Assembly (NCBI GenBank): GCA_038250435.1
Contig: JBBSCJ010000002.1
Span: 124,001 to 188,000 of the forward strand
Origin: Gemmatimonas sp038250435
Lineage (GTDB): Bacteria; Gemmatimonadota; Gemmatimonadetes; Gemmatimonadales; Gemmatimonadaceae
Direction of reading: 5' to 3'
DNA length: 64,000 bases
Of this stretch, positions 26,863-35,830 are shown piece after piece (position 1 is the first letter of the stretch; each line of letters opens with the position of its first letter). The position numbers and the translations under genes were made by a program. The notes beneath the pieces are model-generated. The model was not told the DNA's origin. It did no database searches and saw only the letters and a program-made list of their open reading frames with translations.

Positions 26863-28836
26863 CTATATTTTGACGTTCTGCAAGTCTTGCAGCGCCTTCT
26901 TGAGCAGGTCCGTCTTCGCGGAATCGCAGCTACGATTCGCTTCGACATCGCTCACCAGCTTTGACAATACCGCGTCACGCGCCGCACCGGTCGCACGCTC
27001 GGCGACGGAGATCGACGAGCGAATCGCCCCGATGCGCGCCGCATTTACGCAGCCCTTCCGCTCCAGCTGGTCGGTAAACGCTTTCGCCAGTGCGAAGCTG
27101 GGCGGCCACACGATCTTTGGCTGCCCTTGTGCGTTCAGGTAGTCCCACTTCACCGTATTCGCCGCATCGATCTCATTCTGCGAGATGTACTGGCTGGGCA
27201 CGAGTTCGGCGATATCGAGACCACGGGCGATCTCCGAGGTCACGATGCTGCCGTTGTACCAATACACCGACCATGCACCGCCCAACACCATCCGCGTGGA
27301 GTCCAGCGGGCCTCGGTCGAAGCTGGCGATCTCCGTCGGATTCGACGCATCCGTCCAGTCGAACACCGAGATGCCACCCTGATACCACGCCTGCACCATC
27401 ACGTCGCGCCCCGGAATCGGAATCAGCGAGCCGTTATGCGCCACACAATTCTCATTGGCAGTCTGGAACGTCGGAATCTTGTAGTAGCTCTTGAACACCA
27501 GCTTCCTGTTCACGACTTCAAAGATGGCGTTGGCACCCCACTCCGGCTTGTCGCCAGCGCGACACTTGGGTAGGCCACCGCCGCCCCATTCGTCAGAGAA
27601 GAGAATTTTCGATCCATCGTTATTGAACGTTGCCGAGTGCCAGTAGGTGAAGTTCGAGTCGGCTACGGCATCCAGACGCACCGGCGCGATGGGGTTGCTG
27701 ATGTCGAGCAGCAAGCCATGTCCTTCACAGGCGCCACCGGCCAAGCCCAGCGCCGGGTACACCGTGATGTCGTGGCACTGCGACGATTCGATGCCACCGC
27801 GTGCAGGAGCCGCCGCACCGGCGAACAACCGATTCATCACGCCCTGCGCCGCCGCCCGCACGGCCGCCGAGTCGGCGCCATCCACGGTCGTACCGCCGCG
27901 CGCCTTCATGACGCTGTCCAGCAGTGTCGCTACCGTGCGGGGAGGAAGCTGCTGCTCTCGTCCGGACTGCGGATTGAGGGCAATGAAGGCCCCCCGTGCG
28001 CGCGCGGTCGCGAGCCCCCGCTCCTGGTCGGCGATCTCTGCCTCGGACAGACCATGACGCGGCGGAGCGCTCAGCCCCGTGAAGATGTTTGCACGACCAA
28101 CGACGGCAGCCTGCGCCGGGTTGCTCAGCGGCACCTTGATGATCTCGATGCGCAAACGCGACGAGTTCGGATCGTCGGCCGAAACATTACCCGCGCAACC
28201 GGCGAGTTCCTCTGCAGAGCGGATGAACGACGAGCCGGACACGTAGATGTACACGTTGTCGCGATCCTTCGGATCTTCGAGCACCGTGTGCGTGTGCGAG
28301 CCGCGGCACGTCTGCACGTTCGCCACGAGCTTCGGTTCCTTGATGTTGCTGATGTCGAATACGCGCACGCCGCGCAGACGCTCCTTGCTCACCGTCTCCC
28401 GGACGCCACCCGGCTTGCAGTCCACGCGACCATTCTGCGCCTCGGCCGACATGAACATCAGGTTCTGATACACCGACACGTCGTTCTGCGACGCCGGGCA
28501 CTCATAGGCCACCACCAGCTGAGGCTTGGTCGGATCGGAGATGTCCCATACGACCGGGCCGTTATAGTTGCCCTGTATGACGTACTTGCCGGTAAAGGCG
28601 AGATCCGAGTTCGTGATACCAAGAAACCCTGCCGGCGACCGGGTCGTCGCAACAACCTTCAGGTTGGACGCGAGTTCGCCAGCATCGAACAATCCGGCCT
28701 TGAGGTCGTTGCGCGGATCGGTCGCCGGTGTCGGCGTCGGTGTAGGCTTGACGGGAGCGCAGGCGGCGAAGGCAACAAACGCCGCCGCAGCGAAGGCCCC
28801 ACGCGTGATCGGGAGACGCGGTACGGTGGACAACAT
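26863..28836 (-). CDS. LVIVD beta-propeller lipoprotein
   Basis: A 657-residue exported lipoprotein: signal with AACAPV lipobox, a Pro/Thr linker (PTPTPTPATDPR), then LVIVD-type repeats that read as blades, for example GPVVWDISDPTKPQLVVAYEC, LRGVRVFDISNIKEPKLVANVQTC, GHGLLLDISNPIAPVRLDAV and GGISVFDWTDASNPTEIASFD. About 90 residues rich in Ala/Arg near residues 265-330 interrupt the propeller. It has several paired cysteines. Proteins like this often sit beside DUF305 genes, as here. The ATG at 28836 is preferred over an in-frame TTG three bases earlier. No enzymatic motif was seen. Confidence 0.82.
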   Translation of the reverse strand: MLSTVPRLPITRGAFAAAAFVAFAACAPVKPTPTPTPATDPRNDLKAGLFDAGELASNLKVVATTRSPAGFLGITNSDLAFTGKYVIQGNYNGPVVWDISDPTKPQLVVAYECPASQNDVSVYQNLMFMSAEAQNGRVDCKPGGVRETVSKERLRGVRVFDISNIKEPKLVANVQTCRGSHTHTVLEDPKDRDNVYIYVSGSSFIRSAEELAGCAGNVSADDPNSSRLRIEIIKVPLSNPAQAAVVGRANIFTGLSAPPRHGLSEAEIADQERGLATARARGAFIALNPQSGREQQLPPRTVATLLDSVMKARGGTTVDGADSAAVRAAAQGVMNRLFAGAAAPARGGIESSQCHDITVYPALGLAGGACEGHGLLLDISNPIAPVRLDAVADSNFTYWHSATFNNDGSKILFSDEWGGGGLPKCRAGDKPEWGANAIFEVVNRKLVFKSYYKIPTFQTANENCVAHNGSLIPIPGRDVMVQAWYQGGISVFDWTDASNPTEIASFDRGPLDSTRMVLGGAWSVYWYNGSIVTSEIARGLDIAELVPSQYISQNEIDAANTVKWDYLNAQGQPKIVWPPSFALAKAFTDQLERKGCVNAARIGAIRSSISVAERATGAARDAVLSKLVSDVEANRSCDSAKTDLLKKALQDLQNVKI

Positions 28837-28904
28837 CAAACAGGATCCTGTGCTAAAGTGGGAAACAACGTCGGTACTGCAAAGGGAAACGCACCGCAGG
28901 CGAG

Positions 28905-29672
28905 CTACTCGGCCGGCGGCACGTGTCCCATATCGATCATCATTGTGAACATGCGCTTGATTTCGGTGGACTGATCTACCTCGACATCATTGGCAAACTT
29001 GAACACCGTTTCGTCCTGTCCCGCGCCCGGTGAACCGAACAGCGTCTTCACCATGGCCACGGCACCGCGATGATGCTGAATCATGAACGTCAGGAATAAC
29101 CGGTCGAACTCCGCGCCGCGCGCCGCATCGAGCTGCGTAAGCTGGTCAGCCGTCAGCATCCCGGGCATCACCGTGCCACCCATCCCGCTCATGCCACCTT
29201 TGTCGTGCCCGGCGTGCGCCGACATGTCGTGTCCCTCGCCCGCAGCACCGGCCGCGCCACCCATGGTGACCACACCGGTCGAGTCCACCATCGGCACGAC
29301 CTGAAGCCGATCCTTGAGCCAGGTTTGCATGAGCGTGATTTCATCGGCCTGCGCATTGATGATGCGAGCCGTGAGACGCTGCACCGCCGCGCTCGCGCCG
29401 TGCGATGGTGACCAGCGGGAGACGGTGATTGCCTGTGCATGATGATGGATCATCCCGCTCATGAACTCGATATCCGATTTCGTGTACGGATACCGCAGCG
29501 AGTCGGCGCGCGCGCGCACAATTGCGCCAGCGTCACCCATCTGGAACGCGGGGCCCGGAGGCGCCACGGAGGTCCCGCCGCGCGCCGAGGCGCAGGCATT
29601 GAGCACCACGCTTCCACCGATCAGCGAAACGACCAGGAGCGGGTGTGCGAGCTGTGGCCGGATAATCGACAT
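28905..29672 (-). CDS. DUF305 domain lipoprotein
   Basis: A 255-residue exported protein. The signal peptide contains LNACASA (lipobox), and the DUF305 (ferritin-like four-helix) signatures occur twice: IEFMSGMIHHHAQAITVSRW and FDRLFLTFMIQHHRGAVAMVKTLF. The middle is a His/Met/Gly-rich linker (GHDMSAHAGHDKGGMSGMGGTVMPGM) that could bind copper or silver. The family is linked to metal handling, but not proven here. The start at 29672 begins the signal peptide; 31 upstream codons are open but overlap the ArsC-like gene. Likely co-transcribed with the LVIVD gene 68 bases downstream. Confidence 0.86.
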   Translation of the reverse strand: MSIIRPQLAHPLLVVSLIGGSVVLNACASARGGTSVAPPGPAFQMGDAGAIVRARADSLRYPYTKSDIEFMSGMIHHHAQAITVSRWSPSHGASAAVQRLTARIINAQADEITLMQTWLKDRLQVVPMVDSTGVVTMGGAAGAAGEGHDMSAHAGHDKGGMSGMGGTVMPGMLTADQLTQLDAARGAEFDRLFLTFMIQHHRGAVAMVKTLFGSPGAGQDETVFKFANDVEVDQSTEIKRMFTMMIDMGHVPPAE

Positions 29673-29724
29673 ACTGAACGATACACCGAGATGTGGCAGC
29701 GTTCCAGAAAGCCGCCGCGCCCGG

Positions 29725-30084
29725 TCAGGCCAGCCAGCTCTTCCAGAGCGGCTCATCCACGCCAATGGACACGTTGTTCTGGAGCCGCACCAGCGGCTGC
29801 CGGAGCACGAAGGGCTCGTCCGCCAGTATGCTCAGCCACCGCTCCTCGCCATATAGGGCGGTGCGGAGCCCCAGCTCCGCAAATCGTCGGGAGTCCCGGT
29901 CGATCAGCGCCGCCACCCCGAACTTCTGCGAGAAGCGCTTGAGCTCCCCAATCGACGCCGGCTTCTCCGCCAGATCTACGAAATGGACCTTGACCCGCCG
30001 CTCGGCGAAGAACCGCTGCGCCTTCCGGGTATCCGCGCTCTTCCTGGAGCCGAAAATCTGCACCTGCACGCCAGTGGTACTCAT
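29725..30084 (-). CDS. ArsC/Spx/MgsR family protein lacking the redox cysteine
   Basis: A 119-residue thioredoxin-fold protein of the ArsC superfamily (VQIFGSRKSADTRKAQRFFAERRVKVHFVDLAEKPASIGELKRFSQKFG). The position of the catalytic cysteine in YffB/ArsC-type proteins (KNCDTIKKA) reads KSADTRKA here, with Ala17 in its place; no cysteine occurs anywhere in the protein. VRLQNNVSIGVDEPLWKSWL keeps the family C-terminal shape (P-x-x-R). It therefore cannot be a normal arsenate reductase; a regulatory or binding role is inferred. The short frame ends 52 bases inside the upstream part of the DUF305 region. Confidence 0.8.
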   Translation of the reverse strand: MSTTGVQVQIFGSRKSADTRKAQRFFAERRVKVHFVDLAEKPASIGELKRFSQKFGVAALIDRDSRRFAELGLRTALYGEERWLSILADEPFVLRQPLVRLQNNVSIGVDEPLWKSWLA

Positions 30085-30102
30085 CGGGGCACTATACCGG
30101 AA

Positions 30103-31368
30103 TCAGAGCACAACCGGGATGAGCTCCCCGGCTTCGGCCAGCGCGCGCTTGGTATCATCAAACGCCCCCTCACTGCGCGACACCACCAACGTCGCCACGC
30201 CGTTGCCGATAAGGTTGGTGATGGCGCGGGCTTCGGACATGAATCGGTCGACGCCGAGCAGCAGCGCTATCCCTTCCACCGGCACCGTGCGAGTGGCCGC
30301 GAGCGTACTGGCCAGTACGATGAACCCGGAGCCTGTTACCCCGGCGGCACCCTTACTGGTGAGCATCAGAATGCCGAGCAGCGTAAGCTGCTCCGTGAGG
30401 GAGAGTTCGATACCGTACACCTGCGCAATGAAGATCGCCGCCATACTCAGGTAGATGCTCGTTCCATCGAGATTGAACGAGTATCCGGTAGGAATCACCA
30501 ACCCGACCACCGGCCGTGCGCAGCCGTACCGCTCCAGCTTTTCCAGCATCCGGGGAAGTGCCGCTTCGGAGCTCGAGGTACCAAGAACGAGAAGGATCTC
30601 CTCCCTGATGAAGCGAAGAAAGGGCCACAACCGAAATCCGAAAGCGCGACAGATCAGCCCGAGTACCACGAAGATGAATACCCCCATAGTGAGGTACACA
30701 TCAAGCATCAGTCGACCAAGCGGCAGGAGCGTTTTCACTCCGAAGGTCCCGACGGTGAACGCCATCGCGCCAAAAGCGCCGATGGGCGCCACCTGCATCA
30801 CCAGTTCCACGATCCGGAAGAACACCGCCTGCAGCCGGACGAGCAGATCGGCGATGTCACGTCCGGCGTCGCCGACCGCAGTGAGCGCCACGCCGAAGAG
30901 CACGGAGAAGAACACCACCGGCAACAGATCGCCGCTCGCAAAGGCCGCGACCACGTTGCTCGGCACGATGTGCAACATGAATTCGAGCATGCTCTGCTCC
31001 TCGCCGGCGGCCGTGTATTTGCTCACGTCTCCCAGCGCCACGCTGGTGAGGTCGAAACCGGCCCCGGGTTTCGTGACGTTCACGACCACCAGGCCGATCG
31101 CCAGCGCGAGCGTAGAGACCACTTCGAAGTAGAGCAGCGCTTTCCCGCCCACCCGTCCGAGCTTTCGCAAGTCCGCGATGCTCGCGATGCCATGAACGAC
31201 GGTGAGGAAGATGACCGGCGTGATTACCATCTTCACCAGATTGATAAACGTGTCGCCGAGCGGCTTGAGCGACCTGGCGGTGTTGGGGGCGATCACGCCC
31301 AGGGCGACCCCGAGCAAGACCGCCACGAGCACCTGGAACGTCAGATTGCGCGCGATCCGAGACAGCAC
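30103..31368 (-). CDS. Dicarboxylate/glutamate:cation symporter (DctA/GltP family)
   Basis: An inner-membrane secondary transporter (421 residues, about eight helices plus two re-entrant hairpins). The serine-rich hairpin LVLGTSSSEAALPRMLEKLERYG, the VIPTGYSFNLDGTSIYLSMAAIFIAQ motif in TM7 and the GAAGVTGSGFIVLASTLAA hairpin are all intact, followed by LLGVDRFMSEARAITNLIGNGVA (aspartate-binding). Substrate is a C4-dicarboxylate or acidic amino acid; the sequence alone does not separate them. The start is GTG, with an open leader but no strong Shine-Dalgarno. Confidence 0.92.
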   Translation of the reverse strand: MLSRIARNLTFQVLVAVLLGVALGVIAPNTARSLKPLGDTFINLVKMVITPVIFLTVVHGIASIADLRKLGRVGGKALLYFEVVSTLALAIGLVVVNVTKPGAGFDLTSVALGDVSKYTAAGEEQSMLEFMLHIVPSNVVAAFASGDLLPVVFFSVLFGVALTAVGDAGRDIADLLVRLQAVFFRIVELVMQVAPIGAFGAMAFTVGTFGVKTLLPLGRLMLDVYLTMGVFIFVVLGLICRAFGFRLWPFLRFIREEILLVLGTSSSEAALPRMLEKLERYGCARPVVGLVIPTGYSFNLDGTSIYLSMAAIFIAQVYGIELSLTEQLTLLGILMLTSKGAAGVTGSGFIVLASTLAATRTVPVEGIALLLGVDRFMSEARAITNLIGNGVATLVVSRSEGAFDDTKRALAEAGELIPVVL

Positions 31369-31452
31369 GGGAGGCCGGAGAAGGTGGGCGGCGCTCCACG
31401 GGCACCGGGGTCGCCGAGCCGAAGTGTAATTACCCTGCTTATTTTATAACGT

Positions 31453-32451
31453 ATGACGAACGCGTCACGCGCACCGGAGCGATTTTATCGTCCGGCTTGG
31501 TGGCTTCCAGATCCGCACAGCGCCACGCTGTGGGGACGGCTGGGACGCCGTGAGCCTGCGCTCACGGTCCAGCTGGAACGATGGGACACCCCCGACGGCG
31601 ATTTCGTGGAGGTTGCCCGACTCGCTGGCGCACACGGCTCCGACAGCCCCCGGTTGCTTCTTTTTCACGGCCTCGAGGGCGGGATGCATTCACACTACGC
31701 CCGCGCCATGTTCCGCGAGGCGTCCGCGCGAGGCTGGGCCGCTGACCTGCTCCTGTTTCGTACCTGCGGCACCGAGCCGAACCGCCTCCCGCGGAGCTAT
31801 CACTCGGGGGAGACGAGCGACCCGCTTTGGGTAGTGCAACAGCTCGCCCACGCCTTCCCCAACGCCCCCCTCGGCCTCATGGGTGTATCGCTCGGCGGGA
31901 ATGTACTGTGCAAACTGCTGGGCGAGCACGCCAGCGAGCTTCCTTCACAGCTGATCGGCGCCGTGGCAATATCGGTCCCATTTGATCTGGCACGCGCCTC
32001 GCGGCACATCGGCCGCGGATTCGGTGCACTCTATGAACGGGCGTTCCTCCGGTCACTCATCCCCAAAGCGCTCGGGAAGATTGGCCAGCACCCGGAGCTC
32101 GCCCCTCTCGCAGATGTCGCCGACGCGCGCACCCTCTGGGAGTTCGACGATCGCTTCACCGCTCCACTGCACGGCTTTGCCGACGCGGCCGACTATTATA
32201 CCCGCGCCAGCTCGCTCGCATATCTCGCGCGGATTCGCCAGCCCACGCTCCTGTTGAGCGCGATCGACGACCCGTTCCTGCCACCTGATGTTTTGCAGGA
32301 AGTGCGCGCGGCAGTTTCCGGGAACGCGGCGGTGACAATCGAGTTTCCTGACAGGGGCGGACATGTGGGCTTCACGGCGGGACGCTGGCCGTGGAAGCCG
32401 TGGTACTACGGCGAATGGCGCGCCGCGGAATTTCTTGCGGCGCTCCTGTAG
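31453..32451 (+). CDS. YheT family alpha/beta hydrolase
   Basis: A 332-residue cytoplasmic hydrolase of the YheT (UPF0017/ABHD1-3-like) family. The family N-terminus reads FYRPAWWLPDPHSATLWGRL; LLLFHGLEGGMHSHYAR holds the oxyanion-type HGLEG, and GVSLGG is the nucleophile elbow with Ser. Acid and base residues are probably in DDPFLPPDVL and GGHVGFT. The natural substrate is unknown in bacteria; family members act on esters. Divergent from the symporter with an 84-base gap. Confidence 0.87.
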   Translation: MTNASRAPERFYRPAWWLPDPHSATLWGRLGRREPALTVQLERWDTPDGDFVEVARLAGAHGSDSPRLLLFHGLEGGMHSHYARAMFREASARGWAADLLLFRTCGTEPNRLPRSYHSGETSDPLWVVQQLAHAFPNAPLGLMGVSLGGNVLCKLLGEHASELPSQLIGAVAISVPFDLARASRHIGRGFGALYERAFLRSLIPKALGKIGQHPELAPLADVADARTLWEFDDRFTAPLHGFADAADYYTRASSLAYLARIRQPTLLLSAIDDPFLPPDVLQEVRAAVSGNAAVTIEFPDRGGHVGFTAGRWPWKPWYYGEWRAAEFLAALL

Positions 32452-32557
32452 GATATCCATCAGATGCGCGTGCGAACCATGCCAACCTCGAAGCGGCGAA
32501 ACGGCGTAGCCTCGCACCATCCCTCGTAGCGCCGAAACCTGAAGAAGTGAGCGACCT

Positions 32558-33121
32558 GTGCCATCATTTGCCTTAGGCGTGCTCTCTGGGGGGCTGGTAT
32601 TAGCGGTCTTCGCGATGCTGTACGGCACCGAGCGCCGGGTACCAGCGTCGGGGGCCCCCCACGAGCGTCGCAGCGAGCATGATCGCGCGGCAGAGCCCTC
32701 AGCCATTTTCAACCTGGCGAGCTTCGCTGCTTTCGCCATGGGTTTCGGATTGTCCGCCTACCTGCTCAATGAGCGAACAGCGTTTGGTCCGGCGGTGCGC
32801 AGTATCGTTGCCGTGGCCATCGGCAGTGCGACTCTGGCGCTGCAGTCGCTGCTCCTCGTTCGATGGGCCATTCCCAGCGCACGAGCCGATAGCACGGATC
32901 ATCGATACCTGATGCAGGGGTCAATCGGCAGCATCGTGGGCGAGGTGCCGCAGGGCGGCGTCGGCGAAATGGCCTACGAGATCGACGGCCTCCGCTACAC
33001 GTTGCCGGTGCGTTCGGTACAGGATTACGCCATCACGGCCGGTACCGAGGTGGTGCTCGACCGCGTGGAAGAGGGGGTGGCGTTCGTCGAGCTGTGGGCC
33101 GAGGTGGAGCGGCGGCTCTAA
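32558..33121 (+). CDS. Membrane protein with NfeD-like OB domain
   Basis: A 187-residue protein starting with GTG. It has one N-terminal helix (FALGVLSGGLVLAVFAMLYG), two more (FNLASFAAFAMGFGLSAYLL; AVRSIVAVAIGSATLALQSLLLV) and a C-terminal soluble domain of about 70 residues (QGSIGSIVGEVPQGGVGEMAYEIDGLRYTLPVRSVQDYAITAGTEVVLDRVEEGVAFVELW). That domain has the strand order of an NfeD C-terminal OB fold; NfeD proteins assist membrane-quality-control proteases. No protease domain is attached. Family placement is tentative. Its stop codon directly abuts the next start. Confidence 0.55.
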   Translation: MPSFALGVLSGGLVLAVFAMLYGTERRVPASGAPHERRSEHDRAAEPSAIFNLASFAAFAMGFGLSAYLLNERTAFGPAVRSIVAVAIGSATLALQSLLLVRWAIPSARADSTDHRYLMQGSIGSIVGEVPQGGVGEMAYEIDGLRYTLPVRSVQDYAITAGTEVVLDRVEEGVAFVELWAEVERRL

Positions 33122-33487
33122 ATGCCCGGACGGTGGTCATGGACCGACGCGTGGATTTTCATCGTCTTTTTCGTGGCGATTCGATTCGTCTTTATCTGGT
33201 TGGCCACGAAAGCCTTCGTGGCGATGATTCCCGACGGCGACTGCTGTCCGTTGTGCGACTGCAACACGCTCGCCATCGAGCGGGACGGATGGTGGCGCGT
33301 CCTTGGGCAACGCTTTCGCCGCAGCTGGTGCATCAGCTGTGGATGGGAGGGCGTGCTACGGCGCAGCAATGGTTGGATGACGCTGCACCGCCGCGCGCGA
33401 CGCCGCGCTCAGCTCGCCGACTCCATCACGAAGAGCCGCAGCCACTCCGGCCAATTACCGCTCAATTCGAAGAAGTCGTCGAAGTAG
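33122..33487 (+). CDS. Small membrane protein with zinc-ribbon
   Basis: A 121-residue frame whose ATG follows the previous stop codon with no gap. One membrane helix (AWIFIVFFVAIRFVFIWLATKAFVAMI) is followed by a zinc-ribbon-like CCPLCDC ... SWCISCGWEG with two C-x-x-C pairs about 30 residues apart. The last roughly 30 codons overlap antisense the 3' end of the next gene, so the C-terminal tail is of doubtful significance. Function unknown; probably translated together with the NfeD-like gene. Confidence 0.5.
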   Translation: MPGRWSWTDAWIFIVFFVAIRFVFIWLATKAFVAMIPDGDCCPLCDCNTLAIERDGWWRVLGQRFRRSWCISCGWEGVLRRSNGWMTLHRRARRRAQLADSITKSRSHSGQLPLNSKKSSK

Positions 33488-33699
33488 ACCAGGCCAGCAC
33501 TCTCAAGCTGATCGATCAGTTCGGTAAGCGCCGACTCTCCCACGAGAGGTCCGACGGCGATGAGGGCTCCCTCCACGCGAAACTCCTCCGGGGTAAGGCC
33601 AAGGACTTCGTCGAACCGCTGCCGGGTAAGCCCGACGCGTTCGAACGCCTCCTTGCGAATGAGCAGTGTGGGTGCGGTCGCGTCGATGTTGATCGGCAT
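33409..33699 (-). CDS. Small conserved hypothetical protein
   Basis: A 96-residue soluble acidic protein (MPINIDATAPTLLIRKEAFERVGLTRQRFDEVLGLTPEEFRVEGALIAVGPLVGESALTELIDQLESAGLVYFDDFFELSGNWPEWLRLFV). The even spacing of hydrophobic residues and the aromatic C-terminus are protein-like, and the protein is far better composed than a chance reading. I do not know its function. Start ATG at 33699. It is transcribed divergently from mnmG, 73 bases apart, and converges on and overlaps the zinc-ribbon gene. Confidence 0.6.
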   Translation of the reverse strand: MPINIDATAPTLLIRKEAFERVGLTRQRFDEVLGLTPEEFRVEGALIAVGPLVGESALTELIDQLESAGLVYFDDFFELSGNWPEWLRLFVMESAS

Positions 33700-33772
33700 G
33701 TCGTCGGGGTTGAGGTGTACGGGAATTGTAACCGCGATGCGGCTTCGGCATGGGACGCGATAGCTTTCGGGG

Positions 33773-35749
33773 ATGACTGATCGTATCGCCGCCAACAGTG
33801 CGGCTCTCGAGGCGCTGTTCGATGTGATCGTGATCGGCGGTGGCCATGCCGGAACGGAAGCTGCTGTAGCAGCGGCGCGCGCCGGCGCGCGGGTCGCGCT
33901 CATTACCGGAAGCCTCGAGCAGATCGGCCAGCTGTCGTGCAATCCGGCGATCGGCGGCATTGCCAAGGGCACTGTGGTGCGCGAGGTCGATGCGCTGGGC
34001 GGCATCATGGCGCGCGCGACCGATCTCGCGGCGGTGCAGTTCCGCATGCTCAACCGAGGGAAGGGGCCAGCCGTCTGGGCGCCGCGCGCCCAGTGCGATC
34101 GCGGATTGTATCGACGCGCCGTGCGACGGCTGCTTGAAGCGCAACCGAAGCTGGTAACGATCCAGGGGATGGTCGTGCGTCTGCTGTTCGACGAGAGCGG
34201 CAGGCGCATCGCCGGCGTGGAAACCGTGGAAGGACGTCGCTTCGGTGCGCGGGCCGTGGTGCTCACCACCGGAACCTTCGGGCGCGGGACGATGCACATC
34301 GGCACCGGCACCCGGATCAACGGTGGCCGTGCAGGAGAAGCGTCATCGACCGTGCTTGGCGAACAGCTCGACGCGATTGGTCTCGTGACCGACCGGTTCA
34401 AGACGGGGACGCCGCCGCGGATCGATGGACGCACCGTCGACTTTGCGCGCACCGAACGGCAGGAGAGCGAGATCGAGCAGTTTGATTACTCGTGGTCGCA
34501 CTTCTGGACGTCGCCGCGCTCGACAGGCAGCGACGGGCACGCTGAGGCGAGCCGTACGCGCATCACGCGGCACCCCGGGCAGCTGCCCTGCTGGATCACC
34601 TGGCTGGAAGAGGCTGGTACGTCGCTCATCTCGGCGCATATCAATGAGTCGGCGATGTATGGCGGCGCCATTGCGGCGCGCGGACCGCGCTACTGCCCGA
34701 GTGTCGAAGATAAAGTCGTGCGCTTTCCCGACAAGCGCCGCCACCAGCTGTTCCTCGAACCTGAAGGACACGACACGCACGAGTTGTACGTCAACGGATT
34801 GAGCACGTCGCTCCCGGCGTCGGTGCAGGTCGACATGCTTCGCACCGTGCCCGGGTTGTCGGATGTGCGCATGACCCGCGCCGGCTACGCGATCGAATAC
34901 GACTACTATCCGCCCACACAGCTCGCGTCCACGCTCGGCTCGCGCGCGATCGAGGGGCTGTGGTTTGCGGGTCAGGTGAACGGAACAACCGGGTATGAAG
35001 AAGCGGCTGGCCAAGGCGTTATCGCGGGTCTTAACGCGGCGCACTGGGTATTGGAAAAGCCGCCGGTGATTCCGGGGCGCGAGTCGAGCTATATCGGCGT
35101 GCTGATTGATGATCTGGTAACGCGAGGCGTGGACGAGCCGTACCGGTTGTTCACGTCGCGCAGCGAATTTCGCCTCACGGTGCGCCAGGACAACGCGCTG
35201 GCGCGACTGGGCCCGGTGGCGCGGTCGCTGGCGCTGTTCACGCGTGAAGAGGAAGAAACGCTGCAAAGACGGCTCGAGGCGTTGCAGGAGGCGCACCGGT
35301 TGGCGGAAGGCACGAGCATGACGCCACGCGTCGCCGATCCGGTGTTACTGGCGGCGGGGTCGGCCCCACTCGTGCATGCGGTTCGGGCGCGTGAATTGGT
35401 CAAGCGGCAAGACATCTCCTTGCAGTCGCTCTTTGACGCCGCGGGAGTCGGCAGCGAACTACCGAGCGATGCGGTAATCGGTGCCGAGCTAGAGATCAAG
35501 TACTCCGGCTACCTGGAAAAGGAGCGAAGCCGAGCGGCGCGATTGCAGGCGCAGGGAGGCGTTTGTCTTCCAGAAGAGCTTGATTATTCGGTCATGTTGA
35601 CCTTATCCACAGAAGCTCGACAGAAGCTCGCGCGTATCCGTCCGGCTTCTCTGGCGCAGGCGGGGAGCATTCCCGGCATCAGCCCCGCTGACCTGCAGAA
35701 TTTAGTGTGGGAATTGCGGAAGCACCTTTCGGCAATAGTTCGGGTTTAA
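33773..35749 (+). CDS. mnmG: tRNA uridine-5-carboxymethylaminomethyl modification enzyme
   Basis: FAD protein that with MnmE modifies wobble uridine 34 of several tRNAs. Length (658) is normal. Motifs: dinucleotide-binding GGGHAGTEAAVAAARAG (22-38), NPAIGGIAKGTVVREVDALGG, KGPAVWAPRAQCDR, TGTFGRGTMHIG, TGTPPRIDGRTVDF, YCPSVEDKVVRF and GQVNGTTGYEEAAGQG, then the C-terminal helical MnmE-binding part with YSGYLEKE. In many bacteria mnmG lies next to rsmG and parAB near the replication origin; here a SIMPL gene and parAB follow but no rsmG. Confidence 0.96.
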   Translation: MTDRIAANSAALEALFDVIVIGGGHAGTEAAVAAARAGARVALITGSLEQIGQLSCNPAIGGIAKGTVVREVDALGGIMARATDLAAVQFRMLNRGKGPAVWAPRAQCDRGLYRRAVRRLLEAQPKLVTIQGMVVRLLFDESGRRIAGVETVEGRRFGARAVVLTTGTFGRGTMHIGTGTRINGGRAGEASSTVLGEQLDAIGLVTDRFKTGTPPRIDGRTVDFARTERQESEIEQFDYSWSHFWTSPRSTGSDGHAEASRTRITRHPGQLPCWITWLEEAGTSLISAHINESAMYGGAIAARGPRYCPSVEDKVVRFPDKRRHQLFLEPEGHDTHELYVNGLSTSLPASVQVDMLRTVPGLSDVRMTRAGYAIEYDYYPPTQLASTLGSRAIEGLWFAGQVNGTTGYEEAAGQGVIAGLNAAHWVLEKPPVIPGRESSYIGVLIDDLVTRGVDEPYRLFTSRSEFRLTVRQDNALARLGPVARSLALFTREEEETLQRRLEALQEAHRLAEGTSMTPRVADPVLLAAGSAPLVHAVRARELVKRQDISLQSLFDAAGVGSELPSDAVIGAELEIKYSGYLEKERSRAARLQAQGGVCLPEELDYSVMLTLSTEARQKLARIRPASLAQAGSIPGISPADLQNLVWELRKHLSAIVRV

Positions 35750-35830
35750 ACCGTTCGACCGTCTCGTGTTACCTGCACTCTGAGCGCGAGGGGTATGTGC
35801 AGCAGGGCAAACTTTTTCAAGGACTTTGGT

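Noticed and set aside
27637..28974. 445-codon plus-strand frame opposite the LVIVD gene
   Set aside because: Arg/His-rich antisense reading; the LVIVD repeats lie on the other strand.
29983..31449. 488-codon plus-strand frame opposite the DctA symporter
   Set aside because: Charged low-complexity composition and complete overlap with a well-supported transporter.
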